Origin: Candidatus Hydrogenedentota bacterium
Lineage (GTDB): Bacteria > Hydrogenedentota > Hydrogenedentia > Hydrogenedentales > CAILVY01
Length of the DNA: 47,819 nt
Assembly (NCBI GenBank): GCA_029565395.1
Contig: JAKQOG010000175.1
Span: 1-47,819, forward strand
Direction of reading: 5' to 3'
Shown here: positions 27,554 to 34,803 of the stretch, one piece after another
Layout: each line of letters begins with the position of its first letter
Position numbering within the stretch: the first letter of the stretch is position 1
The notes under the pieces: model-generated
Told to the model about the DNA's origin: nothing
What the model saw: the letters and a program-made list of their open reading frames with translations, nothing else
The model's database searches: none
Made by a program: the position numbers and the translations under genes

Positions 27554-28519
27554 TTATAGCTTGGGCGTGGCGTGAGGCATGTCACGCATTTCACATTCGT
27601 GGGTGCAGCCGCCATGGCAGTCGCCCGGACAAGGCTCGATATGAATGGTAACACTTGCGCGATCAAAATGATTGCGGATTTCATCGGCGATTACATGGCT
27701 GATATGATGCGCCTTGTCCACGGACATGTCCTTGTCTACATATAAGTGAAAATCGATAAAGCGCATGGAGCCCGCCTTGCGCGTGCGCAGCCGGTGAAAA
27801 CCACGCACATTGGGGGCGAACCGGATAACGAGTTCCCGAATCCAGGCTTCTTCCATATCCGGGAGTTTCGCATCGAGCAAATCGCGGCCCGCTTCCACGG
27901 TCAAATGATAGGCAGCCTTCAAAATTAAAACGGCCACGCCGATGGCCACGAGCGGATCAAGCCACAGGAGATTGGCGTTGGGCCAGAACCACAGGCCAGC
28001 CTGGATTATCCCCAAGCCGGTCATAACCCCGGCGGAAGTGTAGACATCGGTGCGCAAATGCCAGGCGTCGGCAAGCAGGGCCACGGATTCCGTGGATTTT
28101 CCAACCCGGAAAAGCATCTGTGAGACGCCGATGTTGACCAGCGTGGAAAACAACATGACCAGGAAGCCCCATCCTAGCGATTCCACCACCTGCGGATGCA
28201 TCAGTTTCTGGACAGCTTCGTAAATAATCCAGCCGCCGGCGAGGAAAATCAGCAGGGCCTCGATGCTCCCGGAAATGTTCTCGATTTTCCCATGGCCGTA
28301 AGGATGTTCCTTGTCAACGGGTTGTTCCGACGCCCGCACGGAAAAGAGGGCGATACAGGCGGCAAACAGGTCCACGCCGGAATGGATGGCCTCGGATATG
28401 ACGGATACCGACCCCATCGTTATGCCCGCGGCCAGCTTGAACACCACCAACAGGCTGTTGGAGACGACGGAGATCGCCGCCGCCATGGTTTTACGCTTTT
28501 GCAGCTTGTGTAATTCCAT
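27554..28519 (-). CDS. CDF family metal exporter, probably Ni2+/Co2+
   Basis: 321 residues with six predicted membrane helices and a C-terminal cytoplasmic metallochaperone-like domain. Metal-site helices show HSGVD (helix 2) and HLRTD (helix 5). The tail is unusually rich in potential ligands: EPCPGDCHGGCTHECEMRDMPH. CDF proteins export divalent metals by proton exchange. The upstream leader matches a NiCo riboswitch, which elsewhere controls Ni/Co exporters, so Ni2+ or Co2+ is the inferred substrate; zinc or iron would be the default without that leader. The ribosome site before the ATG is weak, fitting control by transcription termination in the leader. Confidence 0.92.
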   Translation of the reverse strand: MELHKLQKRKTMAAAISVVSNSLLVVFKLAAGITMGSVSVISEAIHSGVDLFAACIALFSVRASEQPVDKEHPYGHGKIENISGSIEALLIFLAGGWIIYEAVQKLMHPQVVESLGWGFLVMLFSTLVNIGVSQMLFRVGKSTESVALLADAWHLRTDVYTSAGVMTGLGIIQAGLWFWPNANLLWLDPLVAIGVAVLILKAAYHLTVEAGRDLLDAKLPDMEEAWIRELVIRFAPNVRGFHRLRTRKAGSMRFIDFHLYVDKDMSVDKAHHISHVIADEIRNHFDRASVTIHIEPCPGDCHGGCTHECEMRDMPHATPKL

Positions 28520-28536
28520 GCTCTATGCAACCCAAC

Positions 28537-28569
28537 AAAAAAACCCGCGGGACTCCTATGTCCCACAGG
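28537..28569 (-). terminator. Riboswitch-controlled intrinsic terminator
   Basis: On the minus strand CCTGTGGGAC (28569-28560) pairs over ten positions, two of them G-U, with GTCCCGCGGG (28553-28544) around the loop ATAGGA. Seven T's follow (28543-28537). The left arm is the same sequence that forms the last aptamer helix and the conserved GGGACA, so aptamer and terminator cannot both form. The stop point is about 18 nt before the CDF start codon. Confidence 0.9.
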
Positions 28570-28641
28570 TGTGTCTTCTCCTGTTGCGGCGTGTTCAACG
28601 CGCCCGGCCGCATCCGCTATTGGCGGACCGCCTGTTCATGG
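28555..28641 (-). promoter_or_regulatory. NiCo (Ni2+/Co2+) riboswitch aptamer, czcD-type
   Basis: The leader shows in order the conserved pieces CAGGC, TGC-GCCGGGC, GC-GCAACAG and CTGTGGGACA of the published NiCo RNA. Helices are visible: P2 TCCGC/GCGGA, P3 GCG/CGC with a 7-nt loop, P4 ACAGG/CCTGT, and a weak P1 (CCATG with CAT-A-GG, one bulged A). Metal binding should stabilise the four-way junction, hold the CCTGTGGGAC segment, prevent the terminator and switch the CDF exporter on. The motif match is from memory of the family, not from a covariance search. Confidence 0.9.
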
Positions 28642-28646
28642 CGCGA

Positions 28647-28676
28647 AGTATATGAGAAATGATAAAGAGGTGTCAA
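28647..28676 (-). promoter_or_regulatory. Sigma-70-type promoter of the riboswitch/CDF gene
   Basis: Consensus -35 TTGACA (28676-28671) and -10 TATACT (28652-28647), separated by 18 bp. Expected start is near 28640, which coincides with the first base of the aptamer, so the whole leader is riboswitch plus terminator. Confidence 0.88.
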
Positions 28677-28708
28677 GGATGGTGAATAAACAGGATGGTG
28701 AATAAACA
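28677..28708. repeat. Perfect tandem duplication of 16 bp next to the -35 box
   Basis: GGATGGTGAATAAACA occurs twice head to tail (28677-28692 and 28693-28708), ending one base before the TTGACA of the CDF promoter. It may be a recent slippage event or a doubled activator or AT-rich UP-like site. Confidence 0.8.
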
Positions 28709-28937
28709 TGGAAAATTCATTTGTATATGAGGAATGGGACGCGCTTGTAGACAGCATGGGCCGATACGGATGATAGGATCCAATTAGACCACTAAAACCA
28801 CAACGGCGATACAGAACAACTGGAATCAAACAGAAAAAGAACCAGTAGGTTCTTTTGGACCTGCGCTTTTACTTCTGATAAAGTGTGCCGATGTTCACCG
28901 CACACCGCCGCAGCATGCCAAAAGAAATGGAACTGCC

Positions 28938-29693
28938 ATGAAAGAAATTCGCGCATATACGAAGGTCGACGCCGGTACGGCGTGCATTGGCAATGCGTGG
29001 CTGGAACGGAGTTGGTCTTTTTTCTTGGGGAATACCATCGGTTTAATACAGAAAGCCGGGCCCGTGGAATGGTGCCGGAACAAAGCGCCGGAATTCCGGC
29101 TGGAAATGGGCGCTGAATCCCTGGGCATTATGGAACTTGGTTATACGCAATGGAGTGAGGAGTATATGCCGGAAGGGGTGGCGCTGCTGATGGACCAGGA
29201 TAATGAGCAGTGGATTTTTTCTAAAAAGACGGTTGTCTTTCATGGATGCGCGGGAGTATTGCACGGGTGCAAACTGTATAATCTCACGGGGGGCCAGGCG
29301 GCGGTGGATCGTGTCGCGATGGATATCCTGCTATTGCCCGAAACGTCCATGTGCTCGGAGTGTCAGGAACGGCATGTGGCCATACAATTTGGGAATCAGG
29401 GCTTGCTGGTGGGGGTCGATGAGAACGGTTATGTGGAGTTTTCCGAGGCGGAAGGGCCTCGTTACGCGGTGGTTTCCGATGGTCCGCGGGTATTGGAGCC
29501 GGGCGCCGCTTGGGTATTGCCTGATATGTATATTGTGCCCTTTTCGGGAGAGCTCGATCAGGCATGGGCCGCTCATGGACTGTTTATGAAAGCGGTGCAG
29601 GCAATGAAAGCAAGGCAGGCCGAACAACGAATTGCGGAAATGGCCGCTCTGAAAGAGATAGAACGAAGTCACGTTAATGGAACCAACAATTGA
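28938..29693 (+). CDS. Unknown protein, coupled to the rRNA methyltransferase
   Basis: 251 residues, no signal peptide or membrane helix. The first 120 residues look like a beta-sandwich (IGNAWLERSWSFFLGNTIGL, FRLEMG), faintly like N-terminal domains of GH36-type glycosidases, but no catalytic domain follows. Cysteine-containing stretches occur at FHGCAGVLHGCKLYN and MCSECQERH. The last 45 residues form a charged helix (KAVQAMKARQAEQRIAEMAALKEIE). Its end overlaps the methyltransferase start by 17 bp, so the two are translationally coupled. A possible promoter (TTGGAC, 18 bp, TAAAGT) precedes it. Family not recognised. Confidence 0.75.
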   Translation: MKEIRAYTKVDAGTACIGNAWLERSWSFFLGNTIGLIQKAGPVEWCRNKAPEFRLEMGAESLGIMELGYTQWSEEYMPEGVALLMDQDNEQWIFSKKTVVFHGCAGVLHGCKLYNLTGGQAAVDRVAMDILLLPETSMCSECQERHVAIQFGNQGLLVGVDENGYVEFSEAEGPRYAVVSDGPRVLEPGAAWVLPDMYIVPFSGELDQAWAAHGLFMKAVQAMKARQAEQRIAEMAALKEIERSHVNGTNN

Positions 29694-30828
29694 AATAACC
29701 ACCCTTGCGCATGGTGGAGATGGTATAGGCCGCATGGAAGGGCAGGTCTGTTTTGTGCCGTATGGACTGCCGGGAGACGTGTTGCGCGTTACGATCACCC
29801 GGAAAACACAAAAGGCTTTGTGGGCGGAGATTGCGGCGGTGGAGTCGCCGTCCCCGGAGCGGACGGCGGCGGCGTGTCCGGTGTTTGGTCAGTGCGGAGG
29901 ATGTTCCTGGCTGCATTTTGCATATCCCGCGCAAGGGGAATGGAAACGGCGGATTGTCCAGGAAACGCTGCAACGCATAGGAGGCGTGGAGACGGCGCTG
30001 GATTGGGCGGAAGATCCTGGACTGCGCTTGGGATATCGCACGCGCGCCGAGGTTCACGGCGATGGCAAACGATTAGGTTTTTACGCGGCGGCCAGCCATG
30101 CCATTGTAGATACTGAATCGTGTCCGCTGTGTCATCCGCGCCTGAATGAAGCGCTGCGGGGATTGCGCGAGGCGGATATTAAAGGTTCTGTAACAGTGAC
30201 AGTGAATCCCGAGGGGGAGGAAACGCTGGTGTGGACCCGATTTCCCAGGCGTTCGTTGAAACACCGGTTCCCGCTGGCGAACACGCCGCAGGATGCGGCG
30301 CGGGAGCGCTTTCTTTTTGATGCCGTGCCGGTGGTGAATGGCGCGTTCTCCCAGGCCAGTCTATTGTTGAACCGTCTGTTGGTGCGCATAGTGCACGAGT
30401 ATGTGGGAAAAGCCTTCTCGTTACTGGATCTCTATTGCGGCAGCGGCAACCTTTCCCTGGGTCTGGCGGCGCGTATCCGCGTGCTAGGGTTGGATCACCA
30501 CCAGGAAGCGGTGCGCGCGGCGGACAGCGTCCGGCGCGGCGGATACCTGCCCGGCGGCGAGGAAAAAATGATCAAACAGATCGCATCGGGTGAATGGGAC
30601 ACAATTTTACTCGATCCCCCACGGGAGGGCGCCAAAGCATTGATGCCTGCGCTGGCGGACTGTTCGGCGCGGGCGATAGTGTATGTTTCATGCGATCCGG
30701 CCACCCTTGCCCGGGATCTTAAGACCTTGGGCGCAGGCGGGTGGAAAGTGATGCGCGGCGTAGTGCTCGATCTGTTTCCGAACACACCGCATGTGGAAAC
30801 GGTGTGCAGACTGGAACGGTCAATGTAA
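29677..30828 (+). CDS. 23S rRNA (uracil-C5)-methyltransferase, RlmD/TrmA family
   Basis: 383 residues. An N-terminal TRAM-like RNA-binding domain (AHGGDGIGRMEGQVCFVPYGLPGD) is followed by an iron-sulfur site with Cys67, Cys73 and Cys76 (CPVFGQCGGC) plus a later cysteine, probably in ESCPLC. The C-terminal SAM-dependent domain has LLDLYCGSGNLSLGL, DPPREG and the catalytic cysteine in YVSCDPATLARDL. The family methylates C5 of uridine in 23S rRNA (U747/U1939) or tRNA U54. The 4Fe-4S site favours the RlmC/RlmD branch over TrmA; the exact target is not certain. Confidence 0.9.
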   Translation: MEPTIEITTLAHGGDGIGRMEGQVCFVPYGLPGDVLRVTITRKTQKALWAEIAAVESPSPERTAAACPVFGQCGGCSWLHFAYPAQGEWKRRIVQETLQRIGGVETALDWAEDPGLRLGYRTRAEVHGDGKRLGFYAAASHAIVDTESCPLCHPRLNEALRGLREADIKGSVTVTVNPEGEETLVWTRFPRRSLKHRFPLANTPQDAARERFLFDAVPVVNGAFSQASLLLNRLLVRIVHEYVGKAFSLLDLYCGSGNLSLGLAARIRVLGLDHHQEAVRAADSVRRGGYLPGGEEKMIKQIASGEWDTILLDPPREGAKALMPALADCSARAIVYVSCDPATLARDLKTLGAGGWKVMRGVVLDLFPNTPHVETVCRLERSM

Positions 30829-30846
30829 TAACTTGGAATAGAAGTG

Positions 30847-31404
30847 ATGAATCCGGAAATTAAGACGGTGTGCGTGTATGCCGCGTCGAGCGACACGCTG
30901 GACGGTGTGTATGCGGAAGCGGCACGGCGGCTGGGGGTATTATTGGGGCAAGCGGGGTACTCTTTGGTATATGGTGGCGGGAATAACGGGTTGATGGGCA
31001 TTCTGGCGGAGGCCATGCACGCGCAGGGCGGGCATATCACGGGCGTAATCCCGGATAAACTCCACGGGCTGGAATTGGCGTATGCGGGCTGTGATGAATT
31101 GATAGTCACCCATCATTTGAGGGAGCGGAAATCGGTGATGGAGGCAAGGGCGGATGCATTTATTGCCCTGCCTGGCGGTTTTGGCACGCTGGAAGAAATC
31201 CTGGAAATTGTGACCTTGAAACAACTCGGTTACCATCAAAAACCGGTAGTGTTCCTCAACATCAACGGCATTTATGACCGGCTGATGCATTTTTTCAATG
31301 GGTTGCTGGAGGAGCGCTTTATCACCCAGGCCCATCAGCGTTTATATCATGTCAGCGCGAGTCCGGAAGATGCCTTGGCATTTTTAGCGTCGTATAGGGC
31401 CTGA
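30847..31404 (+). CDS. LOG-family protein (TIGR00730 Rossmann fold)
   Basis: 185 residues from ATG 30847 (a GTG directly before it is also in frame). Motifs of the family are complete: YGGGNNGLMG near the N-terminus and PGGFGTLEE in the middle. Members hydrolyse nucleoside 5'-monophosphates to base plus ribose 5-phosphate (cytokinin-activating LOG in plants; nucleotide salvage or cytokinin release in bacteria). It lies 18 bp after the methyltransferase stop, probably in the same operon. Confidence 0.92.
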   Translation: MNPEIKTVCVYAASSDTLDGVYAEAARRLGVLLGQAGYSLVYGGGNNGLMGILAEAMHAQGGHITGVIPDKLHGLELAYAGCDELIVTHHLRERKSVMEARADAFIALPGGFGTLEEILEIVTLKQLGYHQKPVVFLNINGIYDRLMHFFNGLLEERFITQAHQRLYHVSASPEDALAFLASYRA

Positions 31405-31560
31405 ATAAAGCGAAACGCAAAGGCATGCCCCTTCGCGCAATGCGTGTGATTCGCGGGGGAGAGCCCCTGTTTTTTGCCTCGGTGATGGCCTGCTTGCAAC
31501 GGCATGATTCTTCCCATCATAATACCGCCCACAATTGCTTTAGTAGAAGGGTTGGGGTTT

Positions 31561-33915
31561 ATGCAACTGCATGCGTCGCCGGAAATAGCGTCCATCCTGG
31601 AGAAGGCGCTGGGAATTTGTGTGCGCCAGGGTCAATTTTTCGTTGGGGTGGACCATCTGTTCACCGCGCTATTGGATAATCCCGATGCATTGCCCGCCAA
31701 AATTCGCGAGCAGTATATGAACGCGCTCTATGCCGCTGCGCGGGAAATGAACCGTTCCGTTTGGAAAGGGTCCGCGCCTTCTACCTCCGGCGAGATTTTT
31801 CATACACCCCGGTGCATCGCCGTTACGCAGCAGGCCGGGAAATATGCGGACCGAAACGGGCGGCGGCCCGCCACGGCGGGCGATTTGCTCCTGACGCTCC
31901 TGAGTGACGGGTGTGCATCCCCCAGCCGCGCTTTGGACCGGTTGGGACAAAACCGGGGCCAAATCATCGAAACCCTTCGCATGGAACTCTCGCGGCAGGT
32001 CCCCTCTGCTCAGCATCAACAGCATCCCGCTGCCGCCCCGTCTTCGGAGTCGGCGCCGCTGCCGGCCTTCGAACCCGTTGGAACGCCCCGGGAAGCCGGC
32101 GCCGCACCCGCACCGGCATTGACGCGAGATCTTACCGACGCCGCGTTGCAGGGAGCACTGGAGCCTGCGGTGGGCCGGGATACTGAAATTTTCGAGATCA
32201 TGCAAATCCTGACGCGTAAGACAAAAAACAATGTCATGCTGGTGGGGGATGCAGGGGTCGGGAAAACACAGGTGGTGGAAGGACTGGCGCTCAGCTTGGC
32301 GAAGGGCCTCGATATGCCGGGCGCGCCGCCCTTGCATTTTCTCGCGCTGAATCTGGCGGCGTTGATGGCGGGCACGCAATACCGGGGCGTCTTCGAGGAA
32401 AAGGTGCTCGCACTGCTGGAGCAATTGAAAAGCTCGGAAAATACGGTCCTTTTCATCGATGAAGTGCATCTGATTATGGGGGCGGGCTCCACGGAAGGCG
32501 GCTCGATGGATCTGGCGAATCTGCTCAAGCCCGCGCTCGCCCGAGGGGAAATCCGCTGCATCGGCGCGACCACCTTGCAGGAATACCGTAAGTTTGTGGA
32601 GAAAGACCCGGCCATTGAACGCCGCTTCCAGATGGTGCGGCTCGAAGAGCTCTCGGAAAGCGCCACGCTGCAAGTGCTGGACCGGCTCCGGCCCTCGTTT
32701 GAGAAACACCATGGCATTCGCATCAGCGGACGCGCCTTGCAGGCGGCGGTCGCCCTGACACAACGCTACCTGCCGCAGCGGCGTCTGCCCGACAAGGCAA
32801 TCGACGTGTTGGATCAGGCCTGCGCCCGCTACCGCATGAAGCTCATGATGAGCAAGACCAATCCCGCCATGCTTTCGGAAACACTGCTGCCCACCGCCGA
32901 AAACAAAGTGACGCCGCACGACATCCGCAAGGTGGTCAGCCAAGTGAGCGGAATTCCCGTGGAAGAGATCACGCAGGAAGAGCGCATTCATCTCACCGAT
33001 CTGGATCGTCAACTGCGCAGTCAGTTGATCGGGCAGGATGAAGCAGTGGCGAAAGTCGTATCGGTGGTGCGCAAGGCGCGGGTGGGCTTGGCCGATCCAA
33101 ACCGTCCGGAAGCGGTGTTGCTCTTTTTGGGACCCAGCGGGGTGGGCAAGACACAGTTGGCGAAATTGCTTGCACAACAGCTTTTCGGCTCGCGCAATCA
33201 CCTCATCACATTTGATATGTCAGAATATATCGAAGAGCATTCCGTGGCCAAGCTCATCGGCGCCCCGCCGGGATACGCGGGCCATGAAGAAGAAGGACAG
33301 CTCACGAGCGCGGTCCGAAATACACCCTTTTCCATTGTCCTGTTTGACGAGGTGGAAAAAGCGCATTCGCGCATCTTTGACATTTTCCTGCCTGTTTTTG
33401 AGGAAGGCCGGTTGAAAGATTCCCACGGACGGGAAGTCAGTTTTAAAAATTGCATTATCATTCTCACCTCGAATATCGGCGCACAATGCCTCTACCGTTC
33501 CGAAACCGGCGACTCCGGCAAGGAATTAATGGAAGAACTGCGGCACCACTTCCGTCCGGAATTAATCAACCGAATCGATGAAATCGTGCCGTTTTATCCC
33601 TTGCTGGCCGAAGACATCCGCACAATTCTGCGCCTTGAAATCAACCGGGTGAGGGAGCGTCTGAAAGATAAGAAAATAGGCATTCGGATGTATCAGCGGG
33701 CGTATGAATATCTCGCGGAGCAGGGATACAACGCCGAATATGGCGCGCGGGAACTCCGCCGCTGCGTGGACCGGCTCATCACCACGCCCCTCAGCCAGAT
33801 GCTTCTGTCCGGAAACTTCCAGCAGGGCGACATGATCGATGTGCTCATGGAAAATGGAGAATTGGCCTTCCGAAAGGGGCAGCCCCACCACGAAGAGAAG
33901 GAGAAGCAGTCATGA
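31561..33915 (+). CDS. Clp/Hsp100 double AAA+ ATPase without ClpP-docking tripeptide
   Basis: 784 residues from ATG 31561; an upstream ATG (31504) would add a 19-residue hydrophobic lead. The N-terminal Clp-repeat-like domain (to about 150) is followed by a Pro/Ala/Ser linker (about 150-195). D1 has Walker A GDAGVGKT (229-236) and Walker B LFIDEVH; D2 has Walker A GPSGVGKT (524-531) and Walker B VLFDEVEKAH, plus LTSNIGA. The ClpB coiled-coil middle domain is missing, as in ClpA, but the region between LTSNIGA and FRPELINRIDE contains no IGL/IGF-type ClpP-docking tripeptide. It is therefore probably an unfoldase working without ClpP, as ClpV does in type VI secretion. It overlaps the FHA-type gene by 4 bp. 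Confidence 0.85.
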   Translation: MQLHASPEIASILEKALGICVRQGQFFVGVDHLFTALLDNPDALPAKIREQYMNALYAAAREMNRSVWKGSAPSTSGEIFHTPRCIAVTQQAGKYADRNGRRPATAGDLLLTLLSDGCASPSRALDRLGQNRGQIIETLRMELSRQVPSAQHQQHPAAAPSSESAPLPAFEPVGTPREAGAAPAPALTRDLTDAALQGALEPAVGRDTEIFEIMQILTRKTKNNVMLVGDAGVGKTQVVEGLALSLAKGLDMPGAPPLHFLALNLAALMAGTQYRGVFEEKVLALLEQLKSSENTVLFIDEVHLIMGAGSTEGGSMDLANLLKPALARGEIRCIGATTLQEYRKFVEKDPAIERRFQMVRLEELSESATLQVLDRLRPSFEKHHGIRISGRALQAAVALTQRYLPQRRLPDKAIDVLDQACARYRMKLMMSKTNPAMLSETLLPTAENKVTPHDIRKVVSQVSGIPVEEITQEERIHLTDLDRQLRSQLIGQDEAVAKVVSVVRKARVGLADPNRPEAVLLFLGPSGVGKTQLAKLLAQQLFGSRNHLITFDMSEYIEEHSVAKLIGAPPGYAGHEEEGQLTSAVRNTPFSIVLFDEVEKAHSRIFDIFLPVFEEGRLKDSHGREVSFKNCIIILTSNIGAQCLYRSETGDSGKELMEELRHHFRPELINRIDEIVPFYPLLAEDIRTILRLEINRVRERLKDKKIGIRMYQRAYEYLAEQGYNAEYGARELRRCVDRLITTPLSQMLLSGNFQQGDMIDVLMENGELAFRKGQPHHEEKEKQS

Positions 33916-34526
33916 TGGCGCAGGGCGCGGGAGGCTATCCCGATGCATTTGAAATCGTGAACGGTCCGGAAGACGGCACCGAATTTCCCGTCACCCGCAC
34001 GCCGGTGGATATCGGCGCGGATCCCGGCTGCGGCGTATTGATTCAATGCGATCAAAGCGTGCACCGGTTTCACGCGCGGGTCACGGTGGTCTCCGAAGGC
34101 TACCGTATCCGCAAGCTGCATGGCGGGCCCATCTATGTGAACGGCCGCCGCGCCGGCGCCTTGCGCTCGCGCATTGCACGGAATAACAGCCTCATCTCCG
34201 TAGGCGGTACGGAATTAATGCTGCGCTGCGCCCCCGACGGACTCGCAAGCCGAAGCCACGGTCTCCCCACCGAAAGCGACCTCGGATGGACCCTGCGGCT
34301 CTTGATCCCCTTCCTTTTATCCTTGGTGAAGACCCCCATACGGTGGGTGCGCAACCTCGCCGGACGTCACTTCTGGCTTATCGTCGTCATCGCCGCGCTT
34401 ATCGCCGCCGCCGCCTACTTCCGCCCAAGCGTGTTATCCTGGGCGAGGGACTGGACGCTCTTCGGCTTCTATTGGCTCCGCTGGCATTTCATCGAACTCT
34501 ATTACCGCATTATGGAATCAACGTAA
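33912..34526 (+). CDS. Membrane protein with degenerate FHA domain
   Basis: 204 residues. Residues about 12-105 have the FHA beta-sandwich pattern (VDIGADPGCGVLIQ, VHRFHARVTV, IYVNGRRAG). The phosphothreonine-binding residues differ: the GR of strand 3 is GA, and SRxH is HRFH. Phosphopeptide binding is therefore doubtful although the fold is likely. One or two membrane helices lie near residues 155-175 (FWLIVVIAALIAAAAYF), with a membrane-proximal C-terminus. It overlaps the Clp-type ATPase gene (ATGA), so the two proteins are made together; this one may tether or regulate the ATPase at the membrane. Confidence 0.75.
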   Translation: MMAQGAGGYPDAFEIVNGPEDGTEFPVTRTPVDIGADPGCGVLIQCDQSVHRFHARVTVVSEGYRIRKLHGGPIYVNGRRAGALRSRIARNNSLISVGGTELMLRCAPDGLASRSHGLPTESDLGWTLRLLIPFLLSLVKTPIRWVRNLAGRHFWLIVVIAALIAAAAYFRPSVLSWARDWTLFGFYWLRWHFIELYYRIMEST

Positions 34527-34803
34527 ATTATAGTTCACTCTTGCAAACAAAATAGAGATTATTTAGCAAAAGTGTTCGTTATCTAAGTCATTATGTATCA
34601 GCCACTTACATCAGATTAGGGTATTTTACACCCCATGTTTTTAATCAAAATAACGGACACCCGTGAGTTTTTTTACGCCTTTCGTGTCAATAAGTACTGC
34701 CGTCCTCTTTTTTTACCAATTGTGCTGATAATGCCCTCGGATACCAATCTAGAGACGACAGTTGATGGAATTAGTCTCTGTTAAAATGTCTTCATTACTT
34801 ACT

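Noticed and set aside
31669..33201. A 510-codon open frame on the minus strand
   Set aside because: It is entirely antisense to the Clp-type ATPase gene, has a His/Arg/Gln-rich shadow composition and no recognisable domain.
34527..34803. Possible RNA gene in the AT-rich spacer next to the ietAS-like pair
   Set aside because: Only a short AGAGAC/GTCTCT inverted repeat is visible; no T-tract, promoter or conserved core could be supported.
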